A stretch of DNA of 64,000 nucleotides from Verrucomicrobiota bacterium (lineage in GTDB: Bacteria; Chlamydiota; Chlamydiia; Chlamydiales; Rhabdochlamydiaceae): assembly GCA_018240065.1 (NCBI GenBank), contig JAFEGH010000009.1:248001-312000 (forward strand), read 5' to 3'. A program made the translations under genes and the position numbers. Within the stretch, counting starts at the first letter, position 1. Each line of letters starts with the position of its first letter. The notes under the pieces were generated by a model. It was not told the DNA's origin, searched no databases, and saw nothing but the letters and a program-made list of their open reading frames with translations. Of the stretch, positions 27,879 through 36,391 are shown piece by piece.

Positions 27879-28892
27879 TTAGGAGTGAGCGCCCGCAAGT
27901 TTTTTCACTTCATGAGCATTGTAGCTTGAACGGACGAACGGCCCGCAGTACATCTGCTTGACTCCAATGGAGGAGCCGAACTCTTCGTAGGCCTTAAATT
28001 GCTCCGGAGTGACGAATTCCTTGACGAGGAGCTTGCGTTGATCGGCCTGAAGATATTGTCCAATCGTGATGATGCTGCAGCCAGCGTCCCGAAGGTCGGT
28101 GATGGTTTCTTGGACTTGGAGAGGAGTTTCGCCGAGGCCGACCATCATGCCCGACTTGACATGGCCCGCGAGGCCGGTCTCTTTCACATAGCGCAGCACC
28201 GATAAGGTGCGGTCGTAGGTCGCTTTGTGCCGGACGCGCGGGGATAGTTCGCGGACCGTCTCGATGTTGTGGTTGAAGACGTCGGGCTTTTCTTTGAGAA
28301 CGAGATCCAGCGAGGTCTTTTCTCCGGAGAAGTCGGAAGTGAGCACTTCGATGGATACGCCGGGGCACTCCATTTTTACTGTGCGGATGATCTCGGCAAT
28401 ATTGGAAGCCCCGCCGTCGGGAAGATCGTCCCTTGCGACCATCGTGATCACGACGTGCTGAAGGCCCAGTTCTTTGACGGAGCCAGCGATGCGCATGGGT
28501 TCGTCGGCTTCCGGGGGCTTGGGGGCTTTGGTGAAGTCGATATCGCAGAAGCCGCAATTGCGGGTGCACTCTTTGCCCAGCGCCAGGAAAGTGGCCGTTT
28601 TATTGGAGTAGCATTCGAAGCGGTTGGGGCACTTGGCCTCTTCGCAAACGGTATTCAGTTTGTACTTGGACAGGATCGCGTTTGTCTTAAAGAGGTTTGC
28701 TCCCTTAGGGAGACTGCGGTGGAGCCAGGAGGGGAATCTTCCTCGGACAGGCGCGTTCTGGATCGGATAGGACTCAGGATTGATCGGAAGCTTGTTGATC
28801 TTAACTTTAGGGACAGGCTTTTCCTGTCCCGATGATTGGGTGGAAGGGCGTATGACTTTCGGACGGTTGTCAAACAGTTCTTCCGTGCTCAT
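27879..28892 (-). CDS. lipA: Lipoyl synthase
   Basis: Radical SAM enzyme that inserts two sulfurs into octanoyl-lipoyl-domain proteins to form lipoate. Both cluster motifs are visible: the auxiliary cluster C-x4-C-x5-C (CEEAKCPNRFEC) and the radical SAM CxxxCxxC (CTRNCGFCDID). The N-terminal extension of about 60 residues is longer than usual. It overlaps lpdA by 4 bases, giving the lpdA-lipA pair that I recall from Chlamydia. The pair links lipoate formation to the E3 subunit of 2-oxo acid dehydrogenases. Confidence 0.97.
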   Translation of the reverse strand: MSTEELFDNRPKVIRPSTQSSGQEKPVPKVKINKLPINPESYPIQNAPVRGRFPSWLHRSLPKGANLFKTNAILSKYKLNTVCEEAKCPNRFECYSNKTATFLALGKECTRNCGFCDIDFTKAPKPPEADEPMRIAGSVKELGLQHVVITMVARDDLPDGGASNIAEIIRTVKMECPGVSIEVLTSDFSGEKTSLDLVLKEKPDVFNHNIETVRELSPRVRHKATYDRTLSVLRYVKETGLAGHVKSGMMVGLGETPLQVQETITDLRDAGCSIITIGQYLQADQRKLLVKEFVTPEQFKAYEEFGSSIGVKQMYCGPFVRSSYNAHEVKKLAGAHS

Positions 28893-30289
28893 TTTTTCAC
28901 TTTTGGGGGGAAATGGATGGGAGTGTCGTTTGCCATCAGCGCGGCCTCAAGCCAGGCTTCAGCGACAGTGGGGTGGGCGTGGATCGTATCAGTTACGCAA
29001 TCGATCGTCAGCTCGTTTGCAATCGCAATGCCCATTTCGGCAATCAGCGTCGATGCCTCATTGCCGACCACTTGGGCGCCGAGGATCTGACCGTTCTTGC
29101 GATCGACGATGATCTGCGCGAACCCTTCCGTTTCAATGGATGCGACAGATTTTCCAAGAGCCTGGAAGGGAAATTTGCCGATGGCGGCGTCATAGCCTGC
29201 TTCCTGGGCCTGTTCGAGCGTCAGTCCGACTGTGGCAATTTCCGGATTGGTGAAGATGACGGCAGGGACGGCATTGTAATGCATGCGCGAGGGCTGGCCT
29301 GCGGCGTTTGCAGCGGCGATGATCCCCTGGTGGGACGCGACGTGAGCGAGCATGTATTTGCCTGTGACGTCGCCGATCGCGTAGATGCCGGGGACGCTGG
29401 TCTCCATTTTCTCGTTCACAGTGATCATCCCTTTCTCGCCAAGTGCGATGCCTGCTTTTTCGATGCCAAGGCCGGATGAGATGATTTTTCTGCCGATCGA
29501 GACGAGGGCCATGTCGCAGGCGATAGCGGGCTTGTCTTTGAGGCGGACGCTCAAGCCCGAGTCAAGGTGATCGATCCCTTCGACCATGACGCCTGTTTGG
29601 ATCTCGATCCCTTTCTTCACAAAAGCGCGGGTCAGCGATTCCGCTACAGTCTTGCCTTGCAGCATGACGATGGAGGGAAGAGCTTCGAGAATGATCACTT
29701 TGACCCCCAGGTCGGAAAAGAGGGAGGCGAACTCGCAGCCGATGTAGCCGCCGCCGATGACGGCAAGTGTTTTAGGGAGTGTCGTGAGTTCGAGGATCGA
29801 CGTCGAATTGAAGACCTTTTTGTGGTCGCAGGGGAAAGCGGGGATGTCCAGAGGCTCCGATCCGGTCGCGATGATCGTTTTTTCCGCCTGGACGATCGCG
29901 TTGTCCTGGCCCCTGACCTTGATCTCGCGGGGAGAGAGGAATTCCGCCTGTCCGCGGAGGATCGTAATCCCGTTAGACAGGATCAACCCTTCCAGGCTCT
30001 TTCTGATTTTATCGATGACCGAGTCCTTGCGGGCCTTCATTTTGCCGTAGTCGAATGTCACCGGTCCTGTCACAATCCCATATTCAGCGGCATGGGTGAT
30101 CTTGTGCATGACATGGGCGTTGGCAAGCAGCGTCTTGGTCGGGATGCAGCCGACGTTCAGGCAGGTTCCTCCCAGAAGCCCCTTCTCAATAAGGCAGACT
30201 TTGAGTCCCATCTGAGAGGCTTTGATCGCAGCGACATAGCCGCCCGGGCCCGATCCGATGACAGCCAGGTCAAAAATTTTCTTTTCCAT
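28889..30289 (-). CDS. lpdA: Dihydrolipoyl dehydrogenase
   Basis: FAD-dependent E3 component of pyruvate and 2-oxoglutarate dehydrogenase complexes, 466 residues. The FAD-binding GSGPGGYVAA, the redox-active disulfide GGTCLNVGCIPTK, the NAD-binding GGGYIGCEFAS, the second FAD motif YAIGDVTG and the C-terminal H-x4-E catalytic pair (HAHPTVAEAW) are all intact. It is the first gene of the lpdA-lipA unit on the minus strand. A short gap separates it from the divergent zinc-ribbon gene. Confidence 0.97.
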   Translation of the reverse strand: MEKKIFDLAVIGSGPGGYVAAIKASQMGLKVCLIEKGLLGGTCLNVGCIPTKTLLANAHVMHKITHAAEYGIVTGPVTFDYGKMKARKDSVIDKIRKSLEGLILSNGITILRGQAEFLSPREIKVRGQDNAIVQAEKTIIATGSEPLDIPAFPCDHKKVFNSTSILELTTLPKTLAVIGGGYIGCEFASLFSDLGVKVIILEALPSIVMLQGKTVAESLTRAFVKKGIEIQTGVMVEGIDHLDSGLSVRLKDKPAIACDMALVSIGRKIISSGLGIEKAGIALGEKGMITVNEKMETSVPGIYAIGDVTGKYMLAHVASHQGIIAAANAAGQPSRMHYNAVPAVIFTNPEIATVGLTLEQAQEAGYDAAIGKFPFQALGKSVASIETEGFAQIIVDRKNGQILGAQVVGNEASTLIAEMGIAIANELTIDCVTDTIHAHPTVAEAWLEAALMANDTPIHFPPKVKK

Positions 30290-30432
30290 AAACGTGATAC
30301 TCCATTTTTGAACGAATTTTACACCATTCTTTGAAAAGCCGCTACGCTTTTCCTCTCTAAAAAAAGCTAGATAATTTTGAGATTTCTATGCCAAGATGAA
30401 ACCAAGCCACCAATAAATATAGCTGTTTGGTT

Positions 30433-30990
30433 ATGCATCCTAAAGACCGCCAAAAAATGTGCACAAGCTGCGATGGAAGGATTCCATTTGACGCGGAGAT
30501 CTGCCCCTATTGCGCAGCCGATCTTTCCGGAGCTGCCGCGCAGGCGGGGAGCGCCAAGGAACTCCACCACCAGTCTTTGCAGGACAGCCTGACATCTCTC
30601 TACACTCCGCCCTATGCCGGTAAAAGCGCCGGCTTCATGAGTCCCCCGGGCGAAAAAAAAGAAGTTCTAAACACACCCAAACCCGAACCCCTGAAAGAAC
30701 CTATGGCAGAAAAAAGATTCAACAATCCGACTGCGGCTTTAGGAGTCCCGACGATCCCGATGGACTCAAGCGAAGAACAACACGCCGACGAAGGGCGGAG
30801 TAGCTTTTGGCCGATCCTGCTGTTATCTGTTGGCGCAAACCTGCTCACCGTAGGACTGCTCCAGCTTTTCTTCTCAGACAACGGGTTCTTGCGTTTGGAG
30901 TGGGACAGCAGCTACTGGTTTGTCTATTGCCTGGGAGCGCTGCCTCTATTCTTCTTCGGCTTTAAAAAAGCCAACATGATGAAGAACTAG
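30433..30990 (+). CDS. Zinc-ribbon membrane protein
   Basis: A protein of 185 residues. I choose the ATG at 30433; a TTG 6 bases upstream would add two residues. The N-terminus is a zinc ribbon (CTSCDGRIPFDAEICPYC, two C-x2-C knuckles), followed by a long low-complexity linker rich in Pro, Ser and Lys, and two C-terminal hydrophobic helices (about 120-140 and 155-175). This layout resembles conserved chlamydial proteins of unknown function that are anchored by the C-terminus. No enzymatic motif is seen. It stands alone between lpdA and the flavoprotein gene, convergent with the latter. Confidence 0.8.
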   Translation: MHPKDRQKMCTSCDGRIPFDAEICPYCAADLSGAAAQAGSAKELHHQSLQDSLTSLYTPPYAGKSAGFMSPPGEKKEVLNTPKPEPLKEPMAEKRFNNPTAALGVPTIPMDSSEEQHADEGRSSFWPILLLSVGANLLTVGLLQLFFSDNGFLRLEWDSSYWFVYCLGALPLFFFGFKKANMMKN

Positions 30991-31026
30991 TTCGTCTCAA
31001 GCCTGTCAATTAAGGGCGAGCCGCCT

Positions 31027-32172
31027 CTACTTGAAACCGCATAGGGTCGCGCTATCTCTCTGTGGTTCAGGGCAGGCCGTCGATCCCTCGCCTTTTTCTC
31101 TCAGGCGACGATTGATCAATTGAACGGTGTCTACAGCATGTTGCCAAGCTGTAAATATCTGCTTCATGCTATTCGCCCGCAGATCGCCTATGACGAATAA
31201 ATTGGGGACGGAAGTTTCTCCGGAGGGGTCGGCGATGACAAGTCCGCTCTCATCCACTTTTGCGCCAAGCTGAAGCGCCAACTGATTATTTGGCCTAACG
31301 CCTAGGGACACAAAAGCCATGTCAGCCTCCACTGTGCTCCCATTCTCCAGCTTGAATCCGGTCAGTAGTTTTTGCTCTTTATTGCCGAGCACTTCCTGAA
31401 TGGGAGATGTGAAGACGCTAATGTTCTTTTCCTCGAGCCGATTCAGGAGTTCGGGGGAGAATTCAGGAGATCTGCCATTTGTTAGAATGACCATCTTTTG
31501 AAGCGGATACTTTTCCGCTAAAAGCAAGGCGTTGCTGGCAGCGGCGCCCGAATGTCCGATCACTGCCATCTGCTTTCTGAAGCTCCGATGCCCATCGCAA
31601 AGCACGCAATAGGCTACCGTCTGTCCATTGGCGTATTTTAGAATGGGGCGGATGCTCCCTTGAATAGAGGGCTGCTCGTCCATGATGCCTGTCGCCAGGA
31701 TCACATGCTTTGCATAGTACGTGCGGCCGGAAGCGTCCTGCAGATGAAAGAAGCCCCCTTCTCTTTCGATGGATGAGATCGAGTCCTCGATGACGAAAAG
31801 GTTATGGCTGAAGGGCCCTTGGACTAATTCTTCCAATGCTTCGTTGCGCAGCTCGAGGACTGTTCTACTGTACCTTGAGAAGCCAGGCATATTATCGACT
31901 TTTCTGACCCAGTTTCCACGCGAGCGCCTGCGCTCTTGTTTGGCTCCCAAAAAAAGGAGCGTTTCGTTGTTGTTCAGCACCGCGCGTTTAACCGCCATTG
32001 TTCCCGCAGCTCCCGCGCCAATGATCGCGATAGGGTAGACCTTATTATCTTCAGGCTGCTTTGTTGTAACGGGATTCACAGTGGGATCGGGATGGCCGCT
32101 CTTTTCGGATGCTGCGATCCCCTGGAAAGAAACGATGGCGGCTGTCAACAAAGACAAAATGATAGATTTCAT
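31027..32172 (-). CDS. Exported thioredoxin-reductase-like flavoprotein
   Basis: Pyridine nucleotide-disulfide oxidoreductase of the thioredoxin reductase type. Starting at the ATG at 32172 gives a clear signal peptide (MKSIILSLLTAAIVSFQGIAA) and avoids overlap with the gene upstream. FAD binding is by IIGAGAAGTMAVKRA, the redox pair is CVLCDG (CxxC as in TrxR), NAD(P) binding is VIGHSGAAASNALLL (degenerate GxGxxA), and FVIGDLR closes the FAD domain. It would act outside the cytoplasm, where NAD(P)H is scarce, so the signal peptide is odd; the electron donor is unknown. Relatives occur as free flavoproteins handling disulfides. An alternative start at 32226 would remove the export call. Confidence 0.85.
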   Translation of the reverse strand: MKSIILSLLTAAIVSFQGIAASEKSGHPDPTVNPVTTKQPEDNKVYPIAIIGAGAAGTMAVKRAVLNNNETLLFLGAKQERRRSRGNWVRKVDNMPGFSRYSRTVLELRNEALEELVQGPFSHNLFVIEDSISSIEREGGFFHLQDASGRTYYAKHVILATGIMDEQPSIQGSIRPILKYANGQTVAYCVLCDGHRSFRKQMAVIGHSGAAASNALLLAEKYPLQKMVILTNGRSPEFSPELLNRLEEKNISVFTSPIQEVLGNKEQKLLTGFKLENGSTVEADMAFVSLGVRPNNQLALQLGAKVDESGLVIADPSGETSVPNLFVIGDLRANSMKQIFTAWQHAVDTVQLINRRLREKGEGSTACPEPQRDSATLCGFK

Positions 32173-32182
32173 CGAGAACGCC

Positions 32183-32809
32183 CTAACCTCGAATAAAGAT
32201 CGTGGGATTGTTCGGATCCAGAGCATCGTAGCGGAAGTTTTGGACCGCAGGTATCGCCCTTCTTGGGTTGTAGTTGTAAAATCGGGTTGTGTCTAGAGTG
32301 TTGCGCACCCAGGAAGCGCTCGTCAATGGGAAGAAACAGCGCGAGACGTAATTTCCTCTTGCATCTTTGAAGAGGGGGAGGCGGGTGTCGTATCGGATCA
32401 AAAAGTCTTCTGCTTTGACGATGGCGGCAGTCTCCCCATCATTCCACATTCCGAAACACTTGAGGAAATACTTGGTGATGATCCCCATGATCGAATTGTC
32501 ATAATAGCCGCGTTTATGCTCGACCGCCTGTGCCAGTCGCTGTTTAATGTCGGAGAGGCGATTGAGTTCCCATTGCCTGCCAGGAATGACGGAGCTCTGC
32601 GGCGAACCCTCTTGCAGGATCGGATTGGACTTGGCGACGACGTCATACGCTTTTTCAGCGAGGTCGACTAGTTTTTCAAGGTTCCACCCTTTGGCATAGC
32701 CTTCGATGTTCGTAGAACTCGAGTAGTCCATGAACAGATCGTAGCTGTTCTTTTCTTCGATAGAGACTCTGGAGAAGACGGGCTGTTGTGCTGCTGCAAT
32801 TGTTGCCAT
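32183..32809 (-). CDS. Orphan protein with very strong ribosome-binding site
   Basis: A 208-residue soluble protein that I do not recognise. I place the start at the ATG at 32809 because AGGAGGTG lies 4 bases upstream of it; the longer in-frame version would add 24 residues without a ribosome site. It has no signal peptide or membrane helix. The centre (LSDIKQRLAQAVEHKRGYYDNS) looks helical and the C-terminus is rich in Arg, Asn and Phe. The flavoprotein gene starts only 10 bases after its stop, so the two are probably one operon. The strong Shine-Dalgarno suggests an abundant protein. Confidence 0.75.
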   Translation of the reverse strand: MATIAAAQQPVFSRVSIEEKNSYDLFMDYSSSTNIEGYAKGWNLEKLVDLAEKAYDVVAKSNPILQEGSPQSSVIPGRQWELNRLSDIKQRLAQAVEHKRGYYDNSIMGIITKYFLKCFGMWNDGETAAIVKAEDFLIRYDTRLPLFKDARGNYVSRCFFPLTSASWVRNTLDTTRFYNYNPRRAIPAVQNFRYDALDPNNPTIFIRG

Positions 32810-32913
32810 TTCACACCTCCTGGGGAAATTTGAAGGAGGAGTATGCTCCAAAGAGGAATAAATTGGCAAATCGACTGGCAAGGGAGCCGCAGCTCCCTGG
32901 CTCTAAATTAGAT

Positions 32914-35895
32914 TTAGGTGATGATCGGATCGCCGTTGTGTTCTTCTTTCTCGACTGGCTCGAGCTTTTCAAGCTCGGGCATGAGGGAGAGGTCGACAAG
33001 GGGGCGGCGGCGCGGCTGGATGCGCGGCGGTTGAGGCTGCTGCGGCGCTTCCGGAATGACCATCTCGAATTTGAATAGGGCGTGGGCGATCTCCTGTTTG
33101 ATTCTCAAAGTGAGAGAGTCGAATAGGGTGAACGCCTCGTGCTTGAACTCGAGCAGCGGGTCTTTCTGGCCGACGGAGCGCAAGTGCACTTCCGTGCGCA
33201 AATGGTCGATGTGCAGAAGGTGTTCCTGCCACATCCGGTCGATGTTCCGGATCAAGAGGCTGCGGACGACTTCACGGAGCACTTCTTCAGGACTCATCTT
33301 GACCTGGGGCTGGTTGGCAAACATGCTTTGCGCTTTGCGGATCTTTTCCGCTTCGTGTGTCATCTTGTGGTCGAAAGCGAGCAGGACTTTGCCGGCGGCC
33401 AGCTGCTCGATGTCTTCGAGCTTCAAATAGTCATCATCGAATTCCTGGGAATCGAAAGTCAGCGGGAAGTGGGAAATCAGCCATGCGCGGTAGCCTTCCG
33501 GGTTCCATCCTCCTTCGACGCTGCGGGAGGAGAAGAACTGATGGCTCATCTGGATGCAGATCCCTTCAAGGAGTTCGCGGGCGAGCGACATGGTATCGTC
33601 GATATGCAGCACTTCGTTGCGGAAAGAGTAGATCTCCGCTCTCTGCTTGTTCATGACGTCATCGTACTCGAGAGTGTGCTTGCGAATCATGTAGTTGCGC
33701 TGTTCGACCCGTTTTTGCGCAGTTTCGATCGATTTGTTCAGGACTTTTGCGGAGATCGCTTCTCCCTCCGGCGGACGGAATCTCTGGAGGAAGGATGTGA
33801 TCCGCGGAGAGGTGAAGAGGCGCATGAGCGAATCTTCAAATGAGACGAAGAATTTGGACGTTCCCGGATCGCCTTGGCGGGCGCAGCGGCCGCGCAGCTG
33901 TCTGTCGATGCGTCGGGACTGGTGGCGGGTCGTTCCAATGACGTGGAGTCCTCCTAAGTCGGCGACGCCGGGCTTCAATTTGATGTCGGTGCCGCGGCCT
34001 GCCATGTTGGTGGCGACCGTGATCGCTGCTCGCGCTCCGGCCTCCGCGATGATCTCCGCTTCGTGGGCGTGGTTCTTCGCGTTGAGGACTGTATGCTCGA
34101 GCTTGTTCTGTTTGAGGATACGGGAGAGTTTTTCAGAGACCTCGACCGATTCGGTTCCAATGAGGATCGGACGGCCTTTTCCGTGGACTTCCTGGATGTC
34201 TTTGAGGATCGCGTTGTATTTTTCGCGCTCCGTCATGTAAATCTCGTCATCGTTGTCTTTGCGCTGCCCTTTGCGGTTTGTCGGGATGGCGAGGACCTCG
34301 AGTTTGTAGATCTCTTTGAATTCGTTGGCTTCTGTCATCGCAGTTCCCGTCATTCCGGCCAGTTTGTTGTACAGGCGGAAGTAGTTCTGCAATGTGATTG
34401 TCGCGTAAGTCTGGGTCTCGGCCTGGATTGCAAGGCCTTCTTTGGCTTCGATCGCCTGGTGAAGTCCGTCGGAGAAGCGGCGGCCCGGCTGGGGGCGGCC
34501 AGTGTTCTCGTCGATGATGACGATCTTCTCTTCAGCGATGATGTAATCAACGTCTTTTTCCATCATCAGATGGGCGCGGAGCAGTTGCCTTAAATTGTGC
34601 GTGCGCTCTTTGCGGCGGGCGTCTTCTTCGCGGAGCTGAACTTTGCGATGGAGCTTGTCTGCTTCCGAAAGGTCGGGATCTTGGTCGATCTTTGCGTATT
34701 CATGTCCCAAGTCGAGCATGACAAAGTCGTCGGCGGTGGCCTTTTCCGTGTTGTCCTGCATCCACTGATGGATCCCTTTGTCGGTCAGCTCGAACTCGCT
34801 GGAGCGCTCGTCGACGATGATGAACAGTTCAGAGAGGGTCTTGGCGCGCTCTTCTTTATTCGTGTCGCCGTAGTAATAGGTGTCCCATTTTTCGATTTGG
34901 GCGCGGAGTGTCGGATTTTCACGGATCCGTTTAAGGATTTTGTTCTGCGGGGTTCCTTTGCCGACGAGCCACAGTTTGCGGAGAGCCTCTCTCTCCTCGT
35001 TTTCCTGCTCTTTTGTCAGCTTGCGTTCCTGGGGAGTTTCTTCGAGGCTTCCCAGTTTCTCAAGGACTTTGCGGGCGTCGGTGGCAAGCTTGTTGCTCAG
35101 GTCGCGCTGGTGGCGGACGAGGCCTGCGACGTCTTCCTTCAGAGTGTCGTACATCTGGCGGGAGACGGCAGACGGGCCGGAAATGATCAGAGGGGTGCGC
35201 GCTTCGTCGATCAGGATCGAGTCGATCTCGTCGACAATGGCGAAATAATGGCCGCGCTGGCACTGGTCTTCTTTGCTCTGCGCCATGGAGTTGTCGCGCA
35301 GGTAGTCGAATCCGAATTCGGAAGCTGTGCCATAGAGGATGTCGGCCTCGTAGACGCTTTTGCGCATATGGTGCGGCGTCGAGTTGGTCAGAGAGTTGAC
35401 GGTCAGCCCCAGGAAACGGAAGATCGTGCCGATCCATTCGCAGTCGCGCTGGGCGAGATAGTCGTTGACGGTGACGAGGTGGACAGGTTTTCCGGTCAGG
35501 GCGTTGAGATAGAGGGGCATGGAGGCGGTGAGAGTCTTTCCTTCCCCCGTCTGCATTTCTGAAATGGCGCCATGGTGCATGGCGATGCCGCCCAGGATCT
35601 GGACGTCGTAGGGCACCATGTCCCATTTTTGATCATATCCCGACACATGGACTTCTGTTCCGCACAGGCGGCGGCAGGCGTTCTTGACCGCGGCGTAGGC
35701 TTCCGGCAGCAGGTCGTCGAGGGTCTCCCCCTTGTCCAAACGCTCCCTGAACTCGATCGTCTTGTGGCGGAGTTCCTCATCGGTCAGAGATTGGAATTTC
35801 TCTTCCCAACGGACGACTTCGGAGACGATCTTGCCGTACTTTTTGAGTAGCCGACCTTGCGCTGTGCCAAAAATTTTCTTAACAAATTCGAACAT
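32914..35895 (-). CDS. secA: Preprotein translocase ATPase SecA
   Basis: Motor ATPase of the Sec pathway. The start at the ATG at 35895 (MFEFVKKIFG) has AGGA 8 bases upstream and fits the family N-terminus. Walker A is MQTGEGKTL, the DEAD-type Walker B region reads VDEIDSILIDEARTPLIISG, the preprotein cross-linking domain follows, then the second nucleotide domain (VATNMAGRGTDIKL, QLRGRCARQGDPG) and the helical scaffold with IDRMWQEHLLHIDHLR. The C-terminus ends in an acidic tail and lacks the cysteine-rich zinc-binding tail of many SecAs, so SecB-type binding through it is unlikely. Its 993 residues are a full-length SecA. Confidence 0.98.
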   Translation of the reverse strand: MFEFVKKIFGTAQGRLLKKYGKIVSEVVRWEEKFQSLTDEELRHKTIEFRERLDKGETLDDLLPEAYAAVKNACRRLCGTEVHVSGYDQKWDMVPYDVQILGGIAMHHGAISEMQTGEGKTLTASMPLYLNALTGKPVHLVTVNDYLAQRDCEWIGTIFRFLGLTVNSLTNSTPHHMRKSVYEADILYGTASEFGFDYLRDNSMAQSKEDQCQRGHYFAIVDEIDSILIDEARTPLIISGPSAVSRQMYDTLKEDVAGLVRHQRDLSNKLATDARKVLEKLGSLEETPQERKLTKEQENEEREALRKLWLVGKGTPQNKILKRIRENPTLRAQIEKWDTYYYGDTNKEERAKTLSELFIIVDERSSEFELTDKGIHQWMQDNTEKATADDFVMLDLGHEYAKIDQDPDLSEADKLHRKVQLREEDARRKERTHNLRQLLRAHLMMEKDVDYIIAEEKIVIIDENTGRPQPGRRFSDGLHQAIEAKEGLAIQAETQTYATITLQNYFRLYNKLAGMTGTAMTEANEFKEIYKLEVLAIPTNRKGQRKDNDDEIYMTEREKYNAILKDIQEVHGKGRPILIGTESVEVSEKLSRILKQNKLEHTVLNAKNHAHEAEIIAEAGARAAITVATNMAGRGTDIKLKPGVADLGGLHVIGTTRHQSRRIDRQLRGRCARQGDPGTSKFFVSFEDSLMRLFTSPRITSFLQRFRPPEGEAISAKVLNKSIETAQKRVEQRNYMIRKHTLEYDDVMNKQRAEIYSFRNEVLHIDDTMSLARELLEGICIQMSHQFFSSRSVEGGWNPEGYRAWLISHFPLTFDSQEFDDDYLKLEDIEQLAAGKVLLAFDHKMTHEAEKIRKAQSMFANQPQVKMSPEEVLREVVRSLLIRNIDRMWQEHLLHIDHLRTEVHLRSVGQKDPLLEFKHEAFTLFDSLTLRIKQEIAHALFKFEMVIPEAPQQPQPPRIQPRRRPLVDLSLMPELEKLEPVEKEEHNGDPIIT

Positions 35896-36136
35896 GGCGG
35901 TTTCCTGTGGAATATGATTCAATAAGAGTTTGATTATATTGCCTTTGTATTTTTTAGAACAGGACGGAAGTGCGTGAATGGAAATTAGAGGGGAGCGTCC
36001 CTTATTATTATTTCAGAAGCCTCAAAAACACAATCATTTAGATTTTTGGTTAAGTGAAATATTGTTTAATATTAAAAAATTGCTTTAATCAGCCGATTTT
36101 AAGAAAAAGATATAAGTTTCTGCACGAAAATCAGGC

Positions 36137-36345
36137 GTTTTGCTACGTTTAAGGGAGGAAGCCGCAAATATAACCCGGCTCCCCAGGAAGGGTGGCGTGT
36201 CCTTAAGCCTGATTCTCATCCTCATTAAGAAATCGATCTCCGATCGCAAGATGGTAGATCACAAGACGAAGAAGTCGATCCCGTCTCCTTCGGTCAAGTA
36301 GCGATCCCCGGGAGCTTCCCGGTTTGACCGGGAAGCTCCCACCGA
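36137..36345. other. Unexplained conserved-looking intergenic segment
   Basis: The 496 bases between the secA start and the Inc-like gene contain no gene I can defend. The first half (35896-36135) is AT-rich and probably carries the secA promoter. From about 36137 to 36345 the sequence becomes GC-balanced and codon-like in two + frames. In one frame it reads GGSRKYNPAPQEGWRVLK before an in-frame stop and then continues open to about 36327; in the other a GTG at 36197 with AGGAAGG upstream opens 34 codons. The segment ends in a 13-bp perfect inverted repeat. A degraded gene, a structured RNA or a small ORF are all possible. Confidence 0.35.
36310..36340. repeat. 13-bp perfect inverted repeat (possible terminator)
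   Basis: GGGAGCTTCCCGG (36310-36322) and CCGGGAAGCTCCC (36328-36340) form a perfect stem with a 5-base loop TTTGA. It lies about 50 bases beyond the stop of the Inc-like gene on the minus strand, and T-rich TTTCTTCTT follows 12 bases later on the plus strand. It could terminate transcription from either side. Confidence 0.7.
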
Positions 36346-36391
36346 GTTGCATTTCTTCTTAAATTAGACCTTCGCGTGCATTATTTTTCTC

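Noticed and set aside
29567-30334. 255-codon plus-strand frame opposite lpdA
   Set aside because: Antisense shadow of lpdA, whose motifs are all intact.
34597-35562. Long plus-strand frame opposite secA (321 codons)
   Set aside because: It is the complementary shadow of SecA; the translation shows no domain and mirrors the codon bias of the real gene.
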